Shown: positions 34,624-44,250, counted from the first letter of the stretch. The stretch: 64,000 nt of DNA from Natrinema salifodinae (GCF_900110455.1 NZ_FOIS01000003.1:327491-391490), one strand, 5' to 3'. The notes: generated by a model not told the origin, from the sequence alone. Translations and numbers: made by a program.

Positions 34624-35301
34624 ATGAGTATACCGTCGTTCGCCATCGGGATCGCCGGCGGCACGGGGGCCGGGAAAACGACGGTCTCGCGTACGGTCGC
34701 GGACACCGTCGGCGAGGCCGTTACGCGGATCCCGCTCGACAACTACTACGAGGACCTCTCGCACCTCGCGTTCGAGGAGCGCGAACAGGTCAACTACGAC
34801 CACCCCTCCGCGTTCGAGTGGGAACTGCTGCGGGAGCAACTCGACGCGTTGCTCTCCGGCCAGGCGATCGAGATGCCGCAGTACGACTTCGAGGTGCACA
34901 ACCGCAAGGACGAGCGGATCACCGTCGAGCCCACGGACGTGATCGTCCTCGAGGGGATTCTCTCCCTGCACGACGATGCGATTCGGGAGATGCTCGACCT
35001 GCGGGTGTACGTAATGACCGACGCGGACGTCCGCATCCTGCGGCGGATCGAGCGCGACGTGATCGAGCGCGGCCGCGACCTCGAAGGCGTCATCGATCAG
35101 TACTTGGAGACGGTCAAACCGATGCACGAGAAGTTCGTCGCGCCGACGAAGAAGCACGCGGACGTGATCATCCCCGAGGGCGCGAACCGAATGGCGATCG
35201 ATCTCCTGATCGAGAAGGTCCAGGCCGAACTGCCGGCCGACTCGATCCGGGACGAGGAGTTCGACCGCGAGCTGTCGTTCAACGAGCCGGCGATGGACTG
35301 A
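34624..35301 (+). CDS. udk: Uridine kinase
   Basis: Phosphorylates uridine/cytidine in pyrimidine salvage. The 225-residue protein has the Walker A loop GGTGAGKTT at residues 11-19, the family motifs LDNYYEDL, NYDHPSAFEW and VIVLEGILSLHD, and the lid RDLEGVIDQYLETVKPMHEKFV. TTCATTAGC about 28 nt before the ATG implies a leaderless mRNA. A GC-rich hairpin follows the stop codon. Confidence 0.94.
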   Translation: MSIPSFAIGIAGGTGAGKTTVSRTVADTVGEAVTRIPLDNYYEDLSHLAFEEREQVNYDHPSAFEWELLREQLDALLSGQAIEMPQYDFEVHNRKDERITVEPTDVIVLEGILSLHDDAIREMLDLRVYVMTDADVRILRRIERDVIERGRDLEGVIDQYLETVKPMHEKFVAPTKKHADVIIPEGANRMAIDLLIEKVQAELPADSIRDEEFDRELSFNEPAMD

Positions 35302-35321
35302 CGGCTGCCGGTGACGACGAC

Positions 35322-35348
35322 GGAGCCGCGCCGTGACGGCGCGGCTCC
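35322..35348. repeat. Perfect 11-bp hairpin after udk
   Basis: GGAGCCGCGCC (35322-35332) and GGCGCGGCTCC (35338-35348) flank a 5-nt loop. It lies 21 nt after the udk stop and upstream of the argS promoter. No T-run follows, so it is not a classic terminator; it may act in transcript 3'-end formation. Confidence 0.5.
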
Positions 35349-35382
35349 GACCCGCCGAAACGAAACCCGACATTCCTTTACT

Positions 35383-35403
35383 CCCGCCCTGAATACGGGC
35401 GGG
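35383..35403. repeat. 7-bp inverted repeat immediately before argS
   Basis: CCCGCCC (35383-35389) and GGGCGGG (35397-35403) flank TGAATAC and end one base before the argS ATG. A TATA-like CCTTTACTCC lies just upstream, so the repeat occupies the initiation region and may be an operator or a hairpin in a very short leader. Confidence 0.5.
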
Positions 35404-35404
35404 T

Positions 35405-37198
35405 ATGTTCCTCTCCCTACGCGACGAGGTCGAGGACGCCCTCGAACGGGCGCTCTCGGCGCTCGACTTTCCCACTGACGACCTGGGGCTGGAAGAACCG
35501 CCGGACGACGTCGAGAGCGTACTCGCCTCGAGCGTCGCGTTCCGACTCGCCGGCGAAGCCGGCGCGCCGCCGCCGCAGGTCGCCGGGCAGATCGCCGACG
35601 AGATCGACGCCGACGACCTGACCTACGTCGCCGAGATCCAGACGCAGGGGCCGTACCTCAACTTCCTGCCGAGCGACGCCTACCTCGCCGAGACACTCGA
35701 GGAAGCGACCGACGACGGCTACGGCCACCTCCCGGACCGCGAGGAGTCCGTCGTCGTCGAGCACACCAGCGCGAACCCGACGGGGCCGGTCCACGTCGGC
35801 CGCGCGCGGAATCCGATCATCGGCGACGCCGTCGCGAACGTCCTCGACTACGCCGGCTACGACGTCGAGCGCCACTACTACGTCAACGACGCCGGCCGGC
35901 AGATGGCGGTCTTCACCTGGGCCTACGAGACGTTCGACGAGGAGGACTTAGCGGAAGAGCCCGAGCGCGACCGCATCGAGTACGACCTGGTGCGCTACTA
36001 CCGGAAGGGCAACGCCTTCCTCGAGAACGCGCCCGAGGACGAGGTCGAGGAGGCGGAGGCCGAGATCGAGTCGATCATGCAGGGCCTCGAAGCGGGCGAC
36101 GACGAGGCCTACGAGCGGGTCAGCGAGGTCGTCGACCAGGTGCTCGGCGGCATGACCGAGTGTCTCGCGCGCCTGCCCGCGGAGTTCGACGAGTTCGTCA
36201 AGGAGACGCGGTTCATGCGCGACGGGTCGGCCGACGACCTGATCGACCGCCTCAAGGAACTCGACGAGGCCGTCTACGAGGAGGACGCCTGGCAGCTCGA
36301 TCTCGAGGACCACGGCATCGACAAGAACCTCGTGTTCCTGCGGTCGGACGGCACCTCGCTGTACGCCACGCGGGACCTGGCCCACCACGAGTGGAAGTTC
36401 GATAACTACGACCGCGCGGTGACGGTGCTGGGCGAGGACCACAAGCTCCAGGCCGAACAGCTGCGGACGACCCTCGAGTTGCTCGATAACGACACCGATC
36501 AGCTCCGGCAGGTGCTGTACTCCTACGTCAACCTCCCGGAGGGGAAGATGAGCACGCGGCGGGGCACCGGCGTCGATCTCGACGACCTGCTCGACGAGGC
36601 GATCGACCGCGCCCGCCAGGAGGTCGAGGACCGGCTTGACGACCGCATCCGCGACGACGACCTGGACGAGGACGATATCGAGCGCATCGCCCACCAGGTC
36701 GGAATCGGCGCGGTCCGGTACGACATCGTCGCCAAGCAGCCGACGAAGGCGATCACGTTCGAGTGGGATCGGGCACTGGACTTCGAGGCTCAATCGGCAC
36801 CCTACGTCCAGTACGTCCACGCGCGCTGCTGTGGTATCCTAGAGGAGGCGGGGATCGACCCCGAGGCCGACATCGAGACGCAGGAGGAGGCCCTCGATCT
36901 CGCGGCCGTCGACGCCGACCTGCTCGGGACGCCCGAGGAGCGAGACCTGCTCGAGACGATCGCGCGGCTCCCGGCGGTCGTCGACGAGGCCGCGGCGGAC
37001 TTAGAGCCCCACCAGATCGCGACCTACACCCGCGAGTTCGCCGACCGGTTCAACGCCTTCTACCGGGAGTGTCCGGTGCTCGCCGACGACGTCGACCCCG
37101 ACGTCCGCGAGGCCCGCCTGGCGCTGGTCGCCGCCTCGAAACACGCGGTCGCGAACGCGCTGGCGATTCTGGGCGTGGACGCACCGCGTTCGATGTAA
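35405..37198 (+). CDS. argS: Arginyl-tRNA synthetase
   Basis: Charges tRNA-Arg. The 597-residue class I synthetase has the N-terminal Add-1 domain, the HIGH-equivalent motif ([20 protein letters not shown] near residue 125), the KMSKS-equivalent KMSTRRGTG near residue 380, and the DALR anticodon-binding domain at the C-terminus ([15 protein letters not shown]). The TATA-like CCTTTACTCC is 25-30 nt upstream. The inverted repeat before the ATG is described separately. Confidence 0.97.
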   Translation: MFLSLRDEVEDALERALSALDFPTDDLGLEEPPDDVESVLASSVAFRLAGEAGAPPPQVAGQIADEIDADDLTYVAEIQTQGPYLNFLPSDAYLAETLEEATDDGYGHLPDREESVVVEHTSANPTGPVHVGRARNPIIGDAVANVLDYAGYDVERHYYVNDAGRQMAVFTWAYETFDEEDLAEEPERDRIEYDLVRYYRKGNAFLENAPEDEVEEAEAEIESIMQGLEAGDDEAYERVSEVVDQVLGGMTECLARLPAEFDEFVKETRFMRDGSADDLIDRLKELDEAVYEEDAWQLDLEDHGIDKNLVFLRSDGTSLYATRDLAHHEWKFDNYDRAVTVLGEDHKLQAEQLRTTLELLDNDTDQLRQVLYSYVNLPEGKMSTRRGTGVDLDDLLDEAIDRARQEVEDRLDDRIRDDDLDEDDIERIAHQVGIGAVRYDIVAKQPTKAITFEWDRALDFEAQSAPYVQYVHARCCGILEEAGIDPEADIETQEEALDLAAVDADLLGTPEERDLLETIARLPAVVDEAAADLEPHQIATYTREFADRFNAFYRECPVLADDVDPDVREARLALVAASKHAVANALAILGVDAPRSM

Positions 37199-37299
37199 GC
37201 GACCGCGACCGCGAGACCGCGGAGACACCGCCACCCGCGGCTCTCGGGTTCGCTTCGGACCGAAAGAACACGGGTGTCGCTGGGCCGACGGGCGTATCG

Positions 37300-37818
37300 C
37301 TACTGGACCTCGCCTCTGGTCGCGAGGACGCGGTCGGCGAACTCCGATTCGCTGAGCTCGTCGTTGATGTACTGGATCGCCCACTGGACGTCGATGTAGA
37401 ACGACATCACCTTGGCGCCGTCGTTCTCGAGCACCCAGGTGACGCTGTTGACCGCGCCCGCGAACGCCTCGGGATCCGTGATCGCGCCGGCGATGTCGTT
37501 CGCGAGGGTCTCGAGTTCCGCCATCAGTTCGTCGGGATCGGTCGTCGTCGTCGTCGCGACGATGTCGACCTTGTCGTCGTCCTTGCTGACGTCTTCGATC
37601 GAGATCTTATCGCTGGTGATCTTCAGCTTGTCGTGATCGAGCCCCGGGATGTCCGGTTCGTCGTCACCGTCGTCACCGTCGGAACTGCCGTCATCGTCGT
37701 TGAGCGGTTCGTCGTCGTCGTTCGGGTTCGATTCGTCGCCGGTCTCGTCACTGGAACAACCGGCGAGGACGGTTGCGAGCGCGGCACCACTGCCAAGGAG
37801 GATCTTTCGTCGCTCCAT
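37300..37818 (-). CDS. Lipoprotein of unknown function
   Basis: Protein of 172 residues with an N-terminal twin-Arg-type signal (MERRKILLGSG) and lipobox AGC around residue 20, an Asp/Gly/Ser-rich linker of about 40 residues, and a folded C-terminal domain of about 110 residues that I do not recognise. I chose the ATG at 37818 over 37842 because a TATA-like ATTACTAA lies only about 10 nt before the latter. It faces the 3' end of argS convergently. Confidence 0.75.
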   Translation of the reverse strand: MERRKILLGSGAALATVLAGCSSDETGDESNPNDDDEPLNDDDGSSDGDDGDDEPDIPGLDHDKLKITSDKISIEDVSKDDDKVDIVATTTTTDPDELMAELETLANDIAGAITDPEAFAGAVNSVTWVLENDGAKVMSFYIDVQWAIQYINDELSESEFADRVLATRGEVQ

Positions 37819-38166
37819 GGGAGACCCATCGAGAACAGTCATGATTAGTAATCAGTTCGTTATCGAGTCCGTCATCGGATCCGACGGATTCGGATCGTTC
37901 CGGTCGCAAGAATCGTCTCGGAAACGACTGCCAAACGGGTCGAGTCCGAGTGAACCGGCGAACCGGCCGAACGAAACCCCGGACGTGACTGTCAGTCAAC
38001 GGCGACAGTCACGTCTTCGAAGTAATCACCGCATTCGATAGTAATCGTCGGAGCAACACCGTATTGGCAGTGTAAGGCACCGCTTACCGGCGTTTATCGA
38101 GGGTTCGTCGACCGTGTTCGACCGCGGCGACGGCGCCCGGCCGAGAGGGAACCGGGAATCGAACGG
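37819..38166. other. Intergenic region between minD and the lipoprotein gene
   Basis: This 348-base gap has no supported gene. It contains the lipoprotein promoter (near 37847-37860) and a long perfect inverted repeat, listed separately. Confidence 0.6.
37982..38015. repeat. Perfect 12-bp inverted repeat
   Basis: GACGTGACTGTC (37982-37993) and GACAGTCACGTC (38004-38015) flank a 10-nt loop. It lies about 150 nt beyond the minD stop and 165 nt before the lipoprotein start. It could be a transcript-end hairpin, a small RNA element or an operator; nothing nearby decides between these. Confidence 0.6.
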
Positions 38167-39075
38167 TTAGCGGTCGGACTCGGCCTCCGTGATCGCGCTC
38201 GAAACGTCGTCGTGTGCGGCCTCGCGACCGTCGTCGTCCGCGTCGGTCGGACCGGTCGCGCTCGACTCCGAGTCGGAGTCGTCCGATCGCGTCCGGTCGG
38301 CGTCGGGCACGGTCACCTCGGGCGCGTCGTCATCGGCGCCGTCGTCTGCGGTCGGTTCGTCGATATCGACACCGGTTAGGTCCGCGGCGAGGCGTCGGTA
38401 GGCGACGGCTGCGGGTCCCTCGGGTTCGAAGACGACCAGAGGCGTGCCGGCGTAGACGCTATCGCGGGCCGCGGGGTCTTCGGGAACCGAACCGAGTACG
38501 GATGCGTCGAGGCGATCGGCGATTTCGTCGTGGGAGAGGTCGCTGCCCTCGCGAGTGCGGGTGAGGACCAGGCCGGCGACCTCGCCGCCGGCGCGGTCGG
38601 TGAGTTCGACCGTCTTCTTCGTGTCGTGGACGGCGGCGGGTTCGGGCGTCGAGACGAGGACGACGGCGTCGGCCAGGCCAAGCGGCAGGACGGTCTCGTG
38701 GCTGATGCCGGCGCCGACGTCGATGAAGACGTAGTCGAACCGCGAGCGGAGGTCGTCGACGACCTCGCGCAGTCCCTCGGGGGAGGTCTCGGCGTAGTCG
38801 TCGAGGCTGGTGCCGCTGGGGACGGCGACGATGTCGTCCGCCAGGCGGTAGGTCGCGTCGTCGAGCGATGCGTCGCCGGCTAACACGTCGTGGAGGGTGG
38901 TGGAGTCGGGAGTCAGGCTGACGAACCCGGCGAGGTTCGCCATGCCGAGGTCGGCGTCGAGGACGGCGACGCGCTCGCCGGCCTCCGCGAGGGCCGTGCC
39001 GAGGTTGACCGTCGTCGTCGTCTTCCCAACGCCGCCTTTCCCGCTCGCGATAGCATAGACCGTCTCGTGAGACAT
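38167..39075 (-). CDS. minD: MinD/ParA-family P-loop ATPase
   Basis: ATPase of the MinD superfamily, 302 residues, which in haloarchaea positions polar machinery such as chemotaxis arrays and archaella rather than a MinCDE division system. The deviant Walker A motif is GKGGVGKTT at residues 11-19, the switch is VLDADLGMANLAGF, and Walker B is YVFIDVGAGIS. Residues 240-302 form an acidic disordered tail that lacks an obvious amphipathic membrane-targeting helix. The exact paralogue among the several haloarchaeal MinD proteins cannot be assigned from sequence alone. Confidence 0.9.
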   Translation of the reverse strand: MSHETVYAIASGKGGVGKTTTTVNLGTALAEAGERVAVLDADLGMANLAGFVSLTPDSTTLHDVLAGDASLDDATYRLADDIVAVPSGTSLDDYAETSPEGLREVVDDLRSRFDYVFIDVGAGISHETVLPLGLADAVVLVSTPEPAAVHDTKKTVELTDRAGGEVAGLVLTRTREGSDLSHDEIADRLDASVLGSVPEDPAARDSVYAGTPLVVFEPEGPAAVAYRRLAADLTGVDIDEPTADDGADDDAPEVTVPDADRTRSDDSDSESSATGPTDADDDGREAAHDDVSSAITEAESDR

Positions 39076-39305
39076 ACTCGGATACTGTCCGGACTGTGGA
39101 ACGGCAACACCTTAAATCGTGACCTCACCTCACTCGTCGTTACGCGTCGCCGACACGTCGGGGACGCGGGCAGTCGCAGCCGCCCTCGATCGTCCCGTGG
39201 GTGGGCTGAGTCGGCGGGCAACGGCGCTGGTCGGACGCGACAGCAGGTCACACGTCGACGGGTGTGTCAAAGGATTCTTACCCACAGCACCGTTTTGTAC
39301 GGACA

Positions 39306-40565
39306 ATGAGCCAGGAGGGCGAGCAGGAGCAATCCGACCGGAAGAAATACGAGTTCCGGAAGGTTCTCGAAGATCTCAAGGAGTACGACGGCTCCGGAAC
39401 GCAGCTCGTGACGATCTACGTTCCAGATGATAGACAGATAAGCGACGTGGTCCAGCACGTCACCCAGGAGCACAGCGAAGCGGCCAACATCAAGTCAAAG
39501 CAGACTCGAACGGCCGTCCAGGACGCGCTGACGAGCATCAAAGACCGGCTGCGCTACTACGACACCTACCCGCCGGAGAACGGGATAGTGCTGTTCTCCG
39601 GCGCCGTCGACTCCGGCGGCGGCCGCACCGAGATGGTGACGAACGTCTTAGAGAGCCCGCCCCAGCCCGTCGAGTCGTTCCGCTACCACTGCGACTCGGA
39701 GTTCCTCACCGAGCCGCTCGAAGAGATGATGGCGGACAAGGGCCTCTACGGCCTGGTCGTCCTCGACCGCCGCGAAGCTAACGTCGGCTGGCTGAAGGGC
39801 AAACGCGTCGAACCCGTCAAGTCGGCCTCCTCGCTGGTCCCCGGCAAGCAGCGCAAAGGGGGCCAGTCCGCACAGCGGTTCGCCCGCCTGCGCCTCGAGG
39901 CGATCGACAACTTCTACCAGGAGGTCGCAGGGATGGCGAACGACCTGTTCGTCCCCAAGCGCCACGAACTCGACGGCATCCTCGTCGGCGGTCCCTCGCC
40001 GACCAAAGACGAGTTCTTAGACGGCGACTACCTCCACCACGAGCTTCAGGACCAGGTCCTTGGCAAGTTCGACGTCGCCTACACCGACGAGTCGGGCCTG
40101 AAAGACCTGGTCGACAACGCCGAGGACGCCCTGGCCGACGCCGAGGTGATGAAGGACAAGCAGGAGATGGAAGAGTTCTTCAAGGAACTCAACGCGGGCG
40201 ACCTGGCGACCTACGGGTTCGAGCAGACCCGTCGAAACCTCGTGATGGGCGCCGTCGACCGGCTCCTGATCAGCGAGGACCTCCGGAAGGACGTCGTCAC
40301 CTACGACTGTCCGGAGTGCGGCGCCACCGAGCGCGAGGTCATCGACCGCCGCAAGGCGACGCCGACCCACACCTGCACCGAGTGCGATACCGAGATCGAG
40401 GCCGACGAGGAGGACCGCGAGGACGCCATCGACCACCTCATCGGGATCGCCGAACAGCGCGGTACCGAGACCAAGTTCATCTCGACGGACTTCGAGAAGG
40501 GCGAACAGCTCTACAACGCCTTCGGCGGCTTCGCCGGGATCCTCCGCTACTCCACCGGCGTCTAA
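39306..40565 (+). CDS. prf1: Peptide chain release factor aRF1
   Basis: Decodes all three stop codons and triggers peptide release, with GTPase partner aEF1A. The 419-residue eRF1-family protein shows NIKS near residue 64 (stop codon recognition), GGQ near residue 184 (peptidyl-tRNA hydrolysis), and a C-terminal domain with a CPEC...CTEC zinc-ribbon insertion near residues 337-360. The ATG at 39306 gives the standard N-terminus; a GATTCTTACC element sits about 28 nt upstream. Confidence 0.97.
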   Translation: MSQEGEQEQSDRKKYEFRKVLEDLKEYDGSGTQLVTIYVPDDRQISDVVQHVTQEHSEAANIKSKQTRTAVQDALTSIKDRLRYYDTYPPENGIVLFSGAVDSGGGRTEMVTNVLESPPQPVESFRYHCDSEFLTEPLEEMMADKGLYGLVVLDRREANVGWLKGKRVEPVKSASSLVPGKQRKGGQSAQRFARLRLEAIDNFYQEVAGMANDLFVPKRHELDGILVGGPSPTKDEFLDGDYLHHELQDQVLGKFDVAYTDESGLKDLVDNAEDALADAEVMKDKQEMEEFFKELNAGDLATYGFEQTRRNLVMGAVDRLLISEDLRKDVVTYDCPECGATEREVIDRRKATPTHTCTECDTEIEADEEDREDAIDHLIGIAEQRGTETKFISTDFEKGEQLYNAFGGFAGILRYSTGV

Positions 40566-40721
40566 GCCTCCGCGCTCCGCGCCGTCCACCTGGCTCGCGA
40601 TCGCAGTTTCGATTCCGTCTCGCCGGTTTCGCTTTTCTCGTCTGCCGGTTCGACGCCTGCAGCAACGGCGAAACCCGACGAAACCCAACAGGGTTAACAC
40701 CGCGTCGGTGAACCATCGACT

Positions 40722-41663
40722 ATGTCCGACTCCCGCGCTCTCTCGGACCGGCACGTCCTCGTGACGGGCGGCGCCGGTTTCATCGGCTCGCACCTGACCG
40801 AGCGCCTGGTCGCCGACGGCGTCGAGGTTACCGTCGTCGACGACCTGTCGAACGGGACCGCCGATCGCGTCCCCGACGGCGCCGAGTTCGTCGAGGCCGA
40901 TCTGACCGATCCCGACGCGCTCGCGGGCCGCCTCGACGACGTCGACCTGATCGTTCACCTGGCGGCGTCGAAGCACGTCGACACGGACCGCCCTCACGGG
41001 CAGTTCGACGATAACACGCGGATGACCCGGAACGTCCTCGAGGCGATGGCCGCGGCCGACGTGACCGAGATCGCCTACACCTCGTCCTCGACGGTCTACG
41101 GCGAGGCGCCGCGGCCGACGCCCGAGGACTACGCGCCGCTCGAGCCGATCAGCGCCTACGGAGCCAGCAAGTTGGCCGACGAGGGGCTGCTGTCGGCGCG
41201 GGCCCACAGCCACGACCTGACCGTCTGGAACTTCCGGTTCGCGAACGTCGTCGGTCCGCGCCTGCGCGGGGCGGTGATCCCCGATTTCGTCGAGAAGCTC
41301 CGGGACGATCCCGAGACGCTGACGATCCTCGGAGACGGCCGCCAGGCGAAGTCCTATCTCCACGTCGAGGACTGCTTAGACGCCATGCTCCACGTCATCG
41401 CGCACGCGGACGACGCGATGAATACCTACAACCTCGGCACGCGGACGACGACCTCGGTCGACCGGATCGCGGCCATCGTCGCCGACGAGATGGGCCTCGA
41501 CCCCGAGTTCGAGCACACCGGCGGCGACCGCGGGTGGACCGGCGACGTGCCGAAGATGCGCCTCTCGATCGAGAAGCTTGCGGCGTTGGGCTGGGAACCG
41601 CGGCTCTCGAGCGATCGGGCGGTCCGCCGCGCGACCCGCGAGATCATCGACGAACTCCGCTGA
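40722..41663 (+). CDS. NAD-dependent nucleotide-sugar epimerase/dehydratase
   Basis: Extended short-chain dehydrogenase of 313 residues, UDP-glucose 4-epimerase-like. The NAD motif GGAGFIGSHL is at residues 16-25, TSSSTVYG carries the catalytic Ser/Thr, and the YGASK motif has the Tyr/Lys pair. GGGTTAACACC about 28 nt upstream indicates a leaderless mRNA. It borders the glycosylation-related genes that follow and probably makes an activated sugar for surface glycans; the sugar is unknown. Confidence 0.92.
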   Translation: MSDSRALSDRHVLVTGGAGFIGSHLTERLVADGVEVTVVDDLSNGTADRVPDGAEFVEADLTDPDALAGRLDDVDLIVHLAASKHVDTDRPHGQFDDNTRMTRNVLEAMAAADVTEIAYTSSSTVYGEAPRPTPEDYAPLEPISAYGASKLADEGLLSARAHSHDLTVWNFRFANVVGPRLRGAVIPDFVEKLRDDPETLTILGDGRQAKSYLHVEDCLDAMLHVIAHADDAMNTYNLGTRTTTSVDRIAAIVADEMGLDPEFEHTGGDRGWTGDVPKMRLSIEKLAALGWEPRLSSDRAVRRATREIIDELR

Positions 41664-41748
41664 GGCGGCGGCCGACGGCGGCGGTCCCCGCCGACATTTG
41701 ATTTTCCTGAAACGTCTCGAGAGCGTTCATCGAGCCCGCCCTGCCGGG

Positions 41749-41766
41749 TTTTAGGTGGGCTTAAAT
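41749..41766 (+). promoter_or_regulatory. DtxR/SirR-like iron box 1 (imperfect)
   Basis: TTTTAGG-TGGG-CTTAAAT differs from the palindrome seen at the other four sites in the right arm. It overlaps the TATA (TTAAATAT, 41761-41768) of the flippase gene, 25-42 nt before its ATG. Confidence 0.5.
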
Positions 41767-41790
41767 ATCTGGGTTAGAGAGGACTCGCAC

Positions 41791-42978
41791 ATGACCGACG
41801 GGGGCGAGAGACCGGGCTCGCACGCCGCGCCTGGCGACGCCGAATCGGCGCGGTCCGACGACGCCGGCTCCGAGAGCCGCGGGCTCGCCGCGTCCCTGAC
41901 TCGCCGCCGACTGACGATCGCCGGGACGGCGCTCGTACTGGTCGGCCTGGTCGTCGCGCTCCGCGATATCGACGTCCGAACGGTCGTCGGCGACGTCGCC
42001 AGCGCCGACCCGCGGCTGCTGGGGGCCGCGGTCGCCGTCTACGCCGCCTCCTGGCCGCTTCGGGGCCGTCGGTACGGGGACGTCCTGGCCACGATCGGCC
42101 ACCGCGGCGGGACGGCCTTCTGCACGCTGGCGGTCTTCGTCAGCCAGACGGTCAACCTCGCAATCCCGGCGCGGGCCGGCGACGCGGCCCGCGCGTACGT
42201 CGTCAACGCCCGCCGAGACGTGCCCTATACCGCCGGCTTCGCGTCGCTGGCCGTCGAGCGCGTGTTCGACCTCGCGACCATCGCCGTTCTGGCGAGCCTG
42301 GCGACGGCGTGGCTCGCGCTCGGGGGTGCGGCTGGGCCGCTCGAAATCGCCGCGCAGGCCGGCGCCGCCCGGACCGCGCTCCTGGCGGCGGGGGTCGTGA
42401 GCACGGCGACAATCGGTGTCGGCTTCGTCGTGGTCACGTCCGCACGGATCGATTGCGGTCCGGGCGCCTGGCTCCGTGCCCGGGTCCGCGGTCGCCCGCG
42501 GCTGGAGGGGGCCGTCGCGGCCGCGCTCCGGTTCGCGGGCGACGTGCAGGTCGTCGCGCGGCGGCCGCAGGCGGCGGCGACGATCGGAGCCGCGAGCCTG
42601 GCGATCTGGGCGCTCGACGTGCTCACCGCGGTGCTCGTCTTCGCGGCGCTGGACGGCGGCCTTCCGATCGCCGCGTTGCTCTCGGTCGGGACGCTGGCGG
42701 TCAGCGTGGGCAACCTGGCGAAGGTGCTCCCTCTTTCACAGGGCGGCGTCGGCTTCTACGAGGCCGCGTTCACGGCGCTCGTGGTCGGGCTCACTCCCGT
42801 CGGGGCGAGCACGGCCCTGGCCGCCGCGATCGTCGACCACGCGCTGAAAAACGGCGTGACGCTGGTCGGCGGGACGGGTGCAGTCGCCGCATTGGGCCTC
42901 TCGCTGTCGGACGCGGCGGATGCAGAGACCGAGCCGACGGGCGGAACCGGCAGTTTTTTAGGCAAGCCTAAAAGATAG
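41791..42978 (+). CDS. Flippase-like membrane protein (UPF0104/LPG synthase TM family)
   Basis: Integral membrane protein of 395 residues with about eight transmembrane helices. It resembles the lysylphosphatidylglycerol synthase membrane domain family (AglD/UPF0104), with VNLAIPARAGDAARAYVV near residue 120 and LPLSQGGVGFYEAAF near residue 315 as family marks. In haloarchaea such proteins accompany glycosyltransferases and may translocate lipid-linked sugars. The ATG at 41791 has TATA 27 nt upstream. The last codons contain the iron box of the next gene, so the two genes almost abut. Confidence 0.87.
   Translation: MTDGGERPGSHAAPGDAESARSDDAGSESRGLAASLTRRRLTIAGTALVLVGLVVALRDIDVRTVVGDVASADPRLLGAAVAVYAASWPLRGRRYGDVLATIGHRGGTAFCTLAVFVSQTVNLAIPARAGDAARAYVVNARRDVPYTAGFASLAVERVFDLATIAVLASLATAWLALGGAAGPLEIAAQAGAARTALLAAGVVSTATIGVGFVVVTSARIDCGPGAWLRARVRGRPRLEGAVAAALRFAGDVQVVARRPQAAATIGAASLAIWALDVLTAVLVFAALDGGLPIAALLSVGTLAVSVGNLAKVLPLSQGGVGFYEAAFTALVVGLTPVGASTALAAAIVDHALKNGVTLVGGTGAVAALGLSLSDAADAETEPTGGTGSFLGKPKR
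42956..42973 (+). promoter_or_regulatory. DtxR/SirR-like iron box 2
   Basis: TTTTAGGCAAGCCTAAAA is a perfect palindrome with 8-bp arms around AA. It lies in the last codons of the flippase gene and 12-29 nt before the ATG of the RGP-like gene, overlapping a TTTTTTAG TATA. Confidence 0.75.
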
Positions 42979-42984
42979 CGGGCA

Positions 42985-44211
42985 ATGAGTCAGGACATCT
43001 GCGTCATCGTCCCGACGATCCGGGAGTACGAGTGCATGCGCTCGTACTTCGACAACGCTCGGGATCACGGGTTCGACCTCTCTCGACTTCACGTCGTGCT
43101 CGTTACCGAGGACTTCTGCGAAACGGACGCGATGGAAGCGATGCTCGAGGACGAGGGCGTCTCGGGCGAGGTCTTCGACGGCAGCCGCCGCGAGGAGTGG
43201 TACGCCGAACGCGGCATCGAGGAGTACGAGCACGTCGTTCCGGCGGCGAGCCACGCCGAGACGAGCTTCGGGCTGCTCTACATGTGGGCCCGCGACGAGT
43301 TCGACTACGGCTTCTTCATCGACGACGACACCCTGCCCCACCCCGAGGAGGACTTCTTCGGGACGCACATGGAGAACCTCGCCTTCGAGGGCGAGATCGA
43401 GGAAGTGTCCTCCGACGAGCAGTGGGTCAACGTCCTCTACCAGAACGCCGACGAGCACGGCCTCTACCCGCGGGGGTACCCCTACTCCGCGATGGGCGAG
43501 ACCGTCGAGACCGACGCGACCGAGGTCGAGGGCGGCCAGGTCGTCGCCTCGCAGGGCCTGTGGACCAACGTCCCTGACCTGGACGCCGTCCGGATCCTCA
43601 TGGACGGCGACCTCGAGGGCCAGGCCCAGACGCGGACGAGCCACGAGGACTTCGACGACGACTTCGTCGCCGCGCGGGGCAACTACCTCACCGTCTGCTC
43701 GATGAACCTGGCCTTCCGACGCGAGGTGATCCCCGCGTTCTACCAGCTCCCGATGGACGACAACGAGTGGGACGTCGGCCGCTTCGACGACATCTGGTCG
43801 GGCGTCTTCCTCAAGCGCGCCTGCGACGTGCTCGGCAAGCGGATCTACAACGGCGCGCCCCTCTGTGAACACAATAAGGCCCCGCGGAGCACCTTCGACG
43901 ACCTCAACAACGAGGTCCCGGGGCTCGAACTCAACGAGCACCTCTGGCGGATTGTCGACAGCGTGGAACCGGAGTTTCCACGGGCCGCTCAGACGGCGGG
44001 GCCGTCTGAGGACGACGTCGAGGGCGACGCCAACTCCTACGACGAGGTCTTCGAGGCGATGGCCCGAGAACTCGCCGACGGCGACTGGTCGGACTACAAC
44101 AACGGTGCCTTCTTCAACTACGTCGGGGAACACATGCTCGACTGGCTCGAGTGTCTGTCGGAACTGTCAACGGCCGCGGACGAGCGCGTGAAGGTCGCTG
44201 CGGGCCGTTGA
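42985..44211 (+). CDS. RGP-like glycosyltransferase (reversibly glycosylated polypeptide / alpha-1,4-glucan-protein synthase family)
   Basis: Cytoplasmic protein of 408 residues resembling the plant reversibly glycosylated polypeptide/UDP-arabinopyranose mutase family. It has the N-terminal CVIVPTIREYECMRSYF, then the metal/nucleotide-sugar motif FFIDDDTLPHPEEDFFG near residue 112, and the KRACDVLGKRIYNGAPLCEHNKAPRS block. Likely role: transfer or mutase chemistry on a nucleotide sugar for surface glycans. Its promoter is overlapped by iron box 2, so it is probably repressed when iron is plentiful. The exact activity is not known. Confidence 0.8.
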   Translation: MSQDICVIVPTIREYECMRSYFDNARDHGFDLSRLHVVLVTEDFCETDAMEAMLEDEGVSGEVFDGSRREEWYAERGIEEYEHVVPAASHAETSFGLLYMWARDEFDYGFFIDDDTLPHPEEDFFGTHMENLAFEGEIEEVSSDEQWVNVLYQNADEHGLYPRGYPYSAMGETVETDATEVEGGQVVASQGLWTNVPDLDAVRILMDGDLEGQAQTRTSHEDFDDDFVAARGNYLTVCSMNLAFRREVIPAFYQLPMDDNEWDVGRFDDIWSGVFLKRACDVLGKRIYNGAPLCEHNKAPRSTFDDLNNEVPGLELNEHLWRIVDSVEPEFPRAAQTAGPSEDDVEGDANSYDEVFEAMARELADGDWSDYNNGAFFNYVGEHMLDWLECLSELSTAADERVKVAAGR

Positions 44212-44226
44212 ATCGTCACCTATAAG

Positions 44227-44246
44227 TTTTTAGGTTGGCCTAAAAA
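44227..44246 (+). promoter_or_regulatory. DtxR/SirR-like iron box 3, between TATA and start of the iron ABC operon
   Basis: TTTTTAGG-TTGG-CCTAAAAA has 8-bp perfect arms. A TATA (TATAAG, 44221-44226) lies just before it and the ATG of the binding protein 4 nt after it, the classical position for repression of initiation. Confidence 0.8.
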
Positions 44247-44250
44247 GAGT

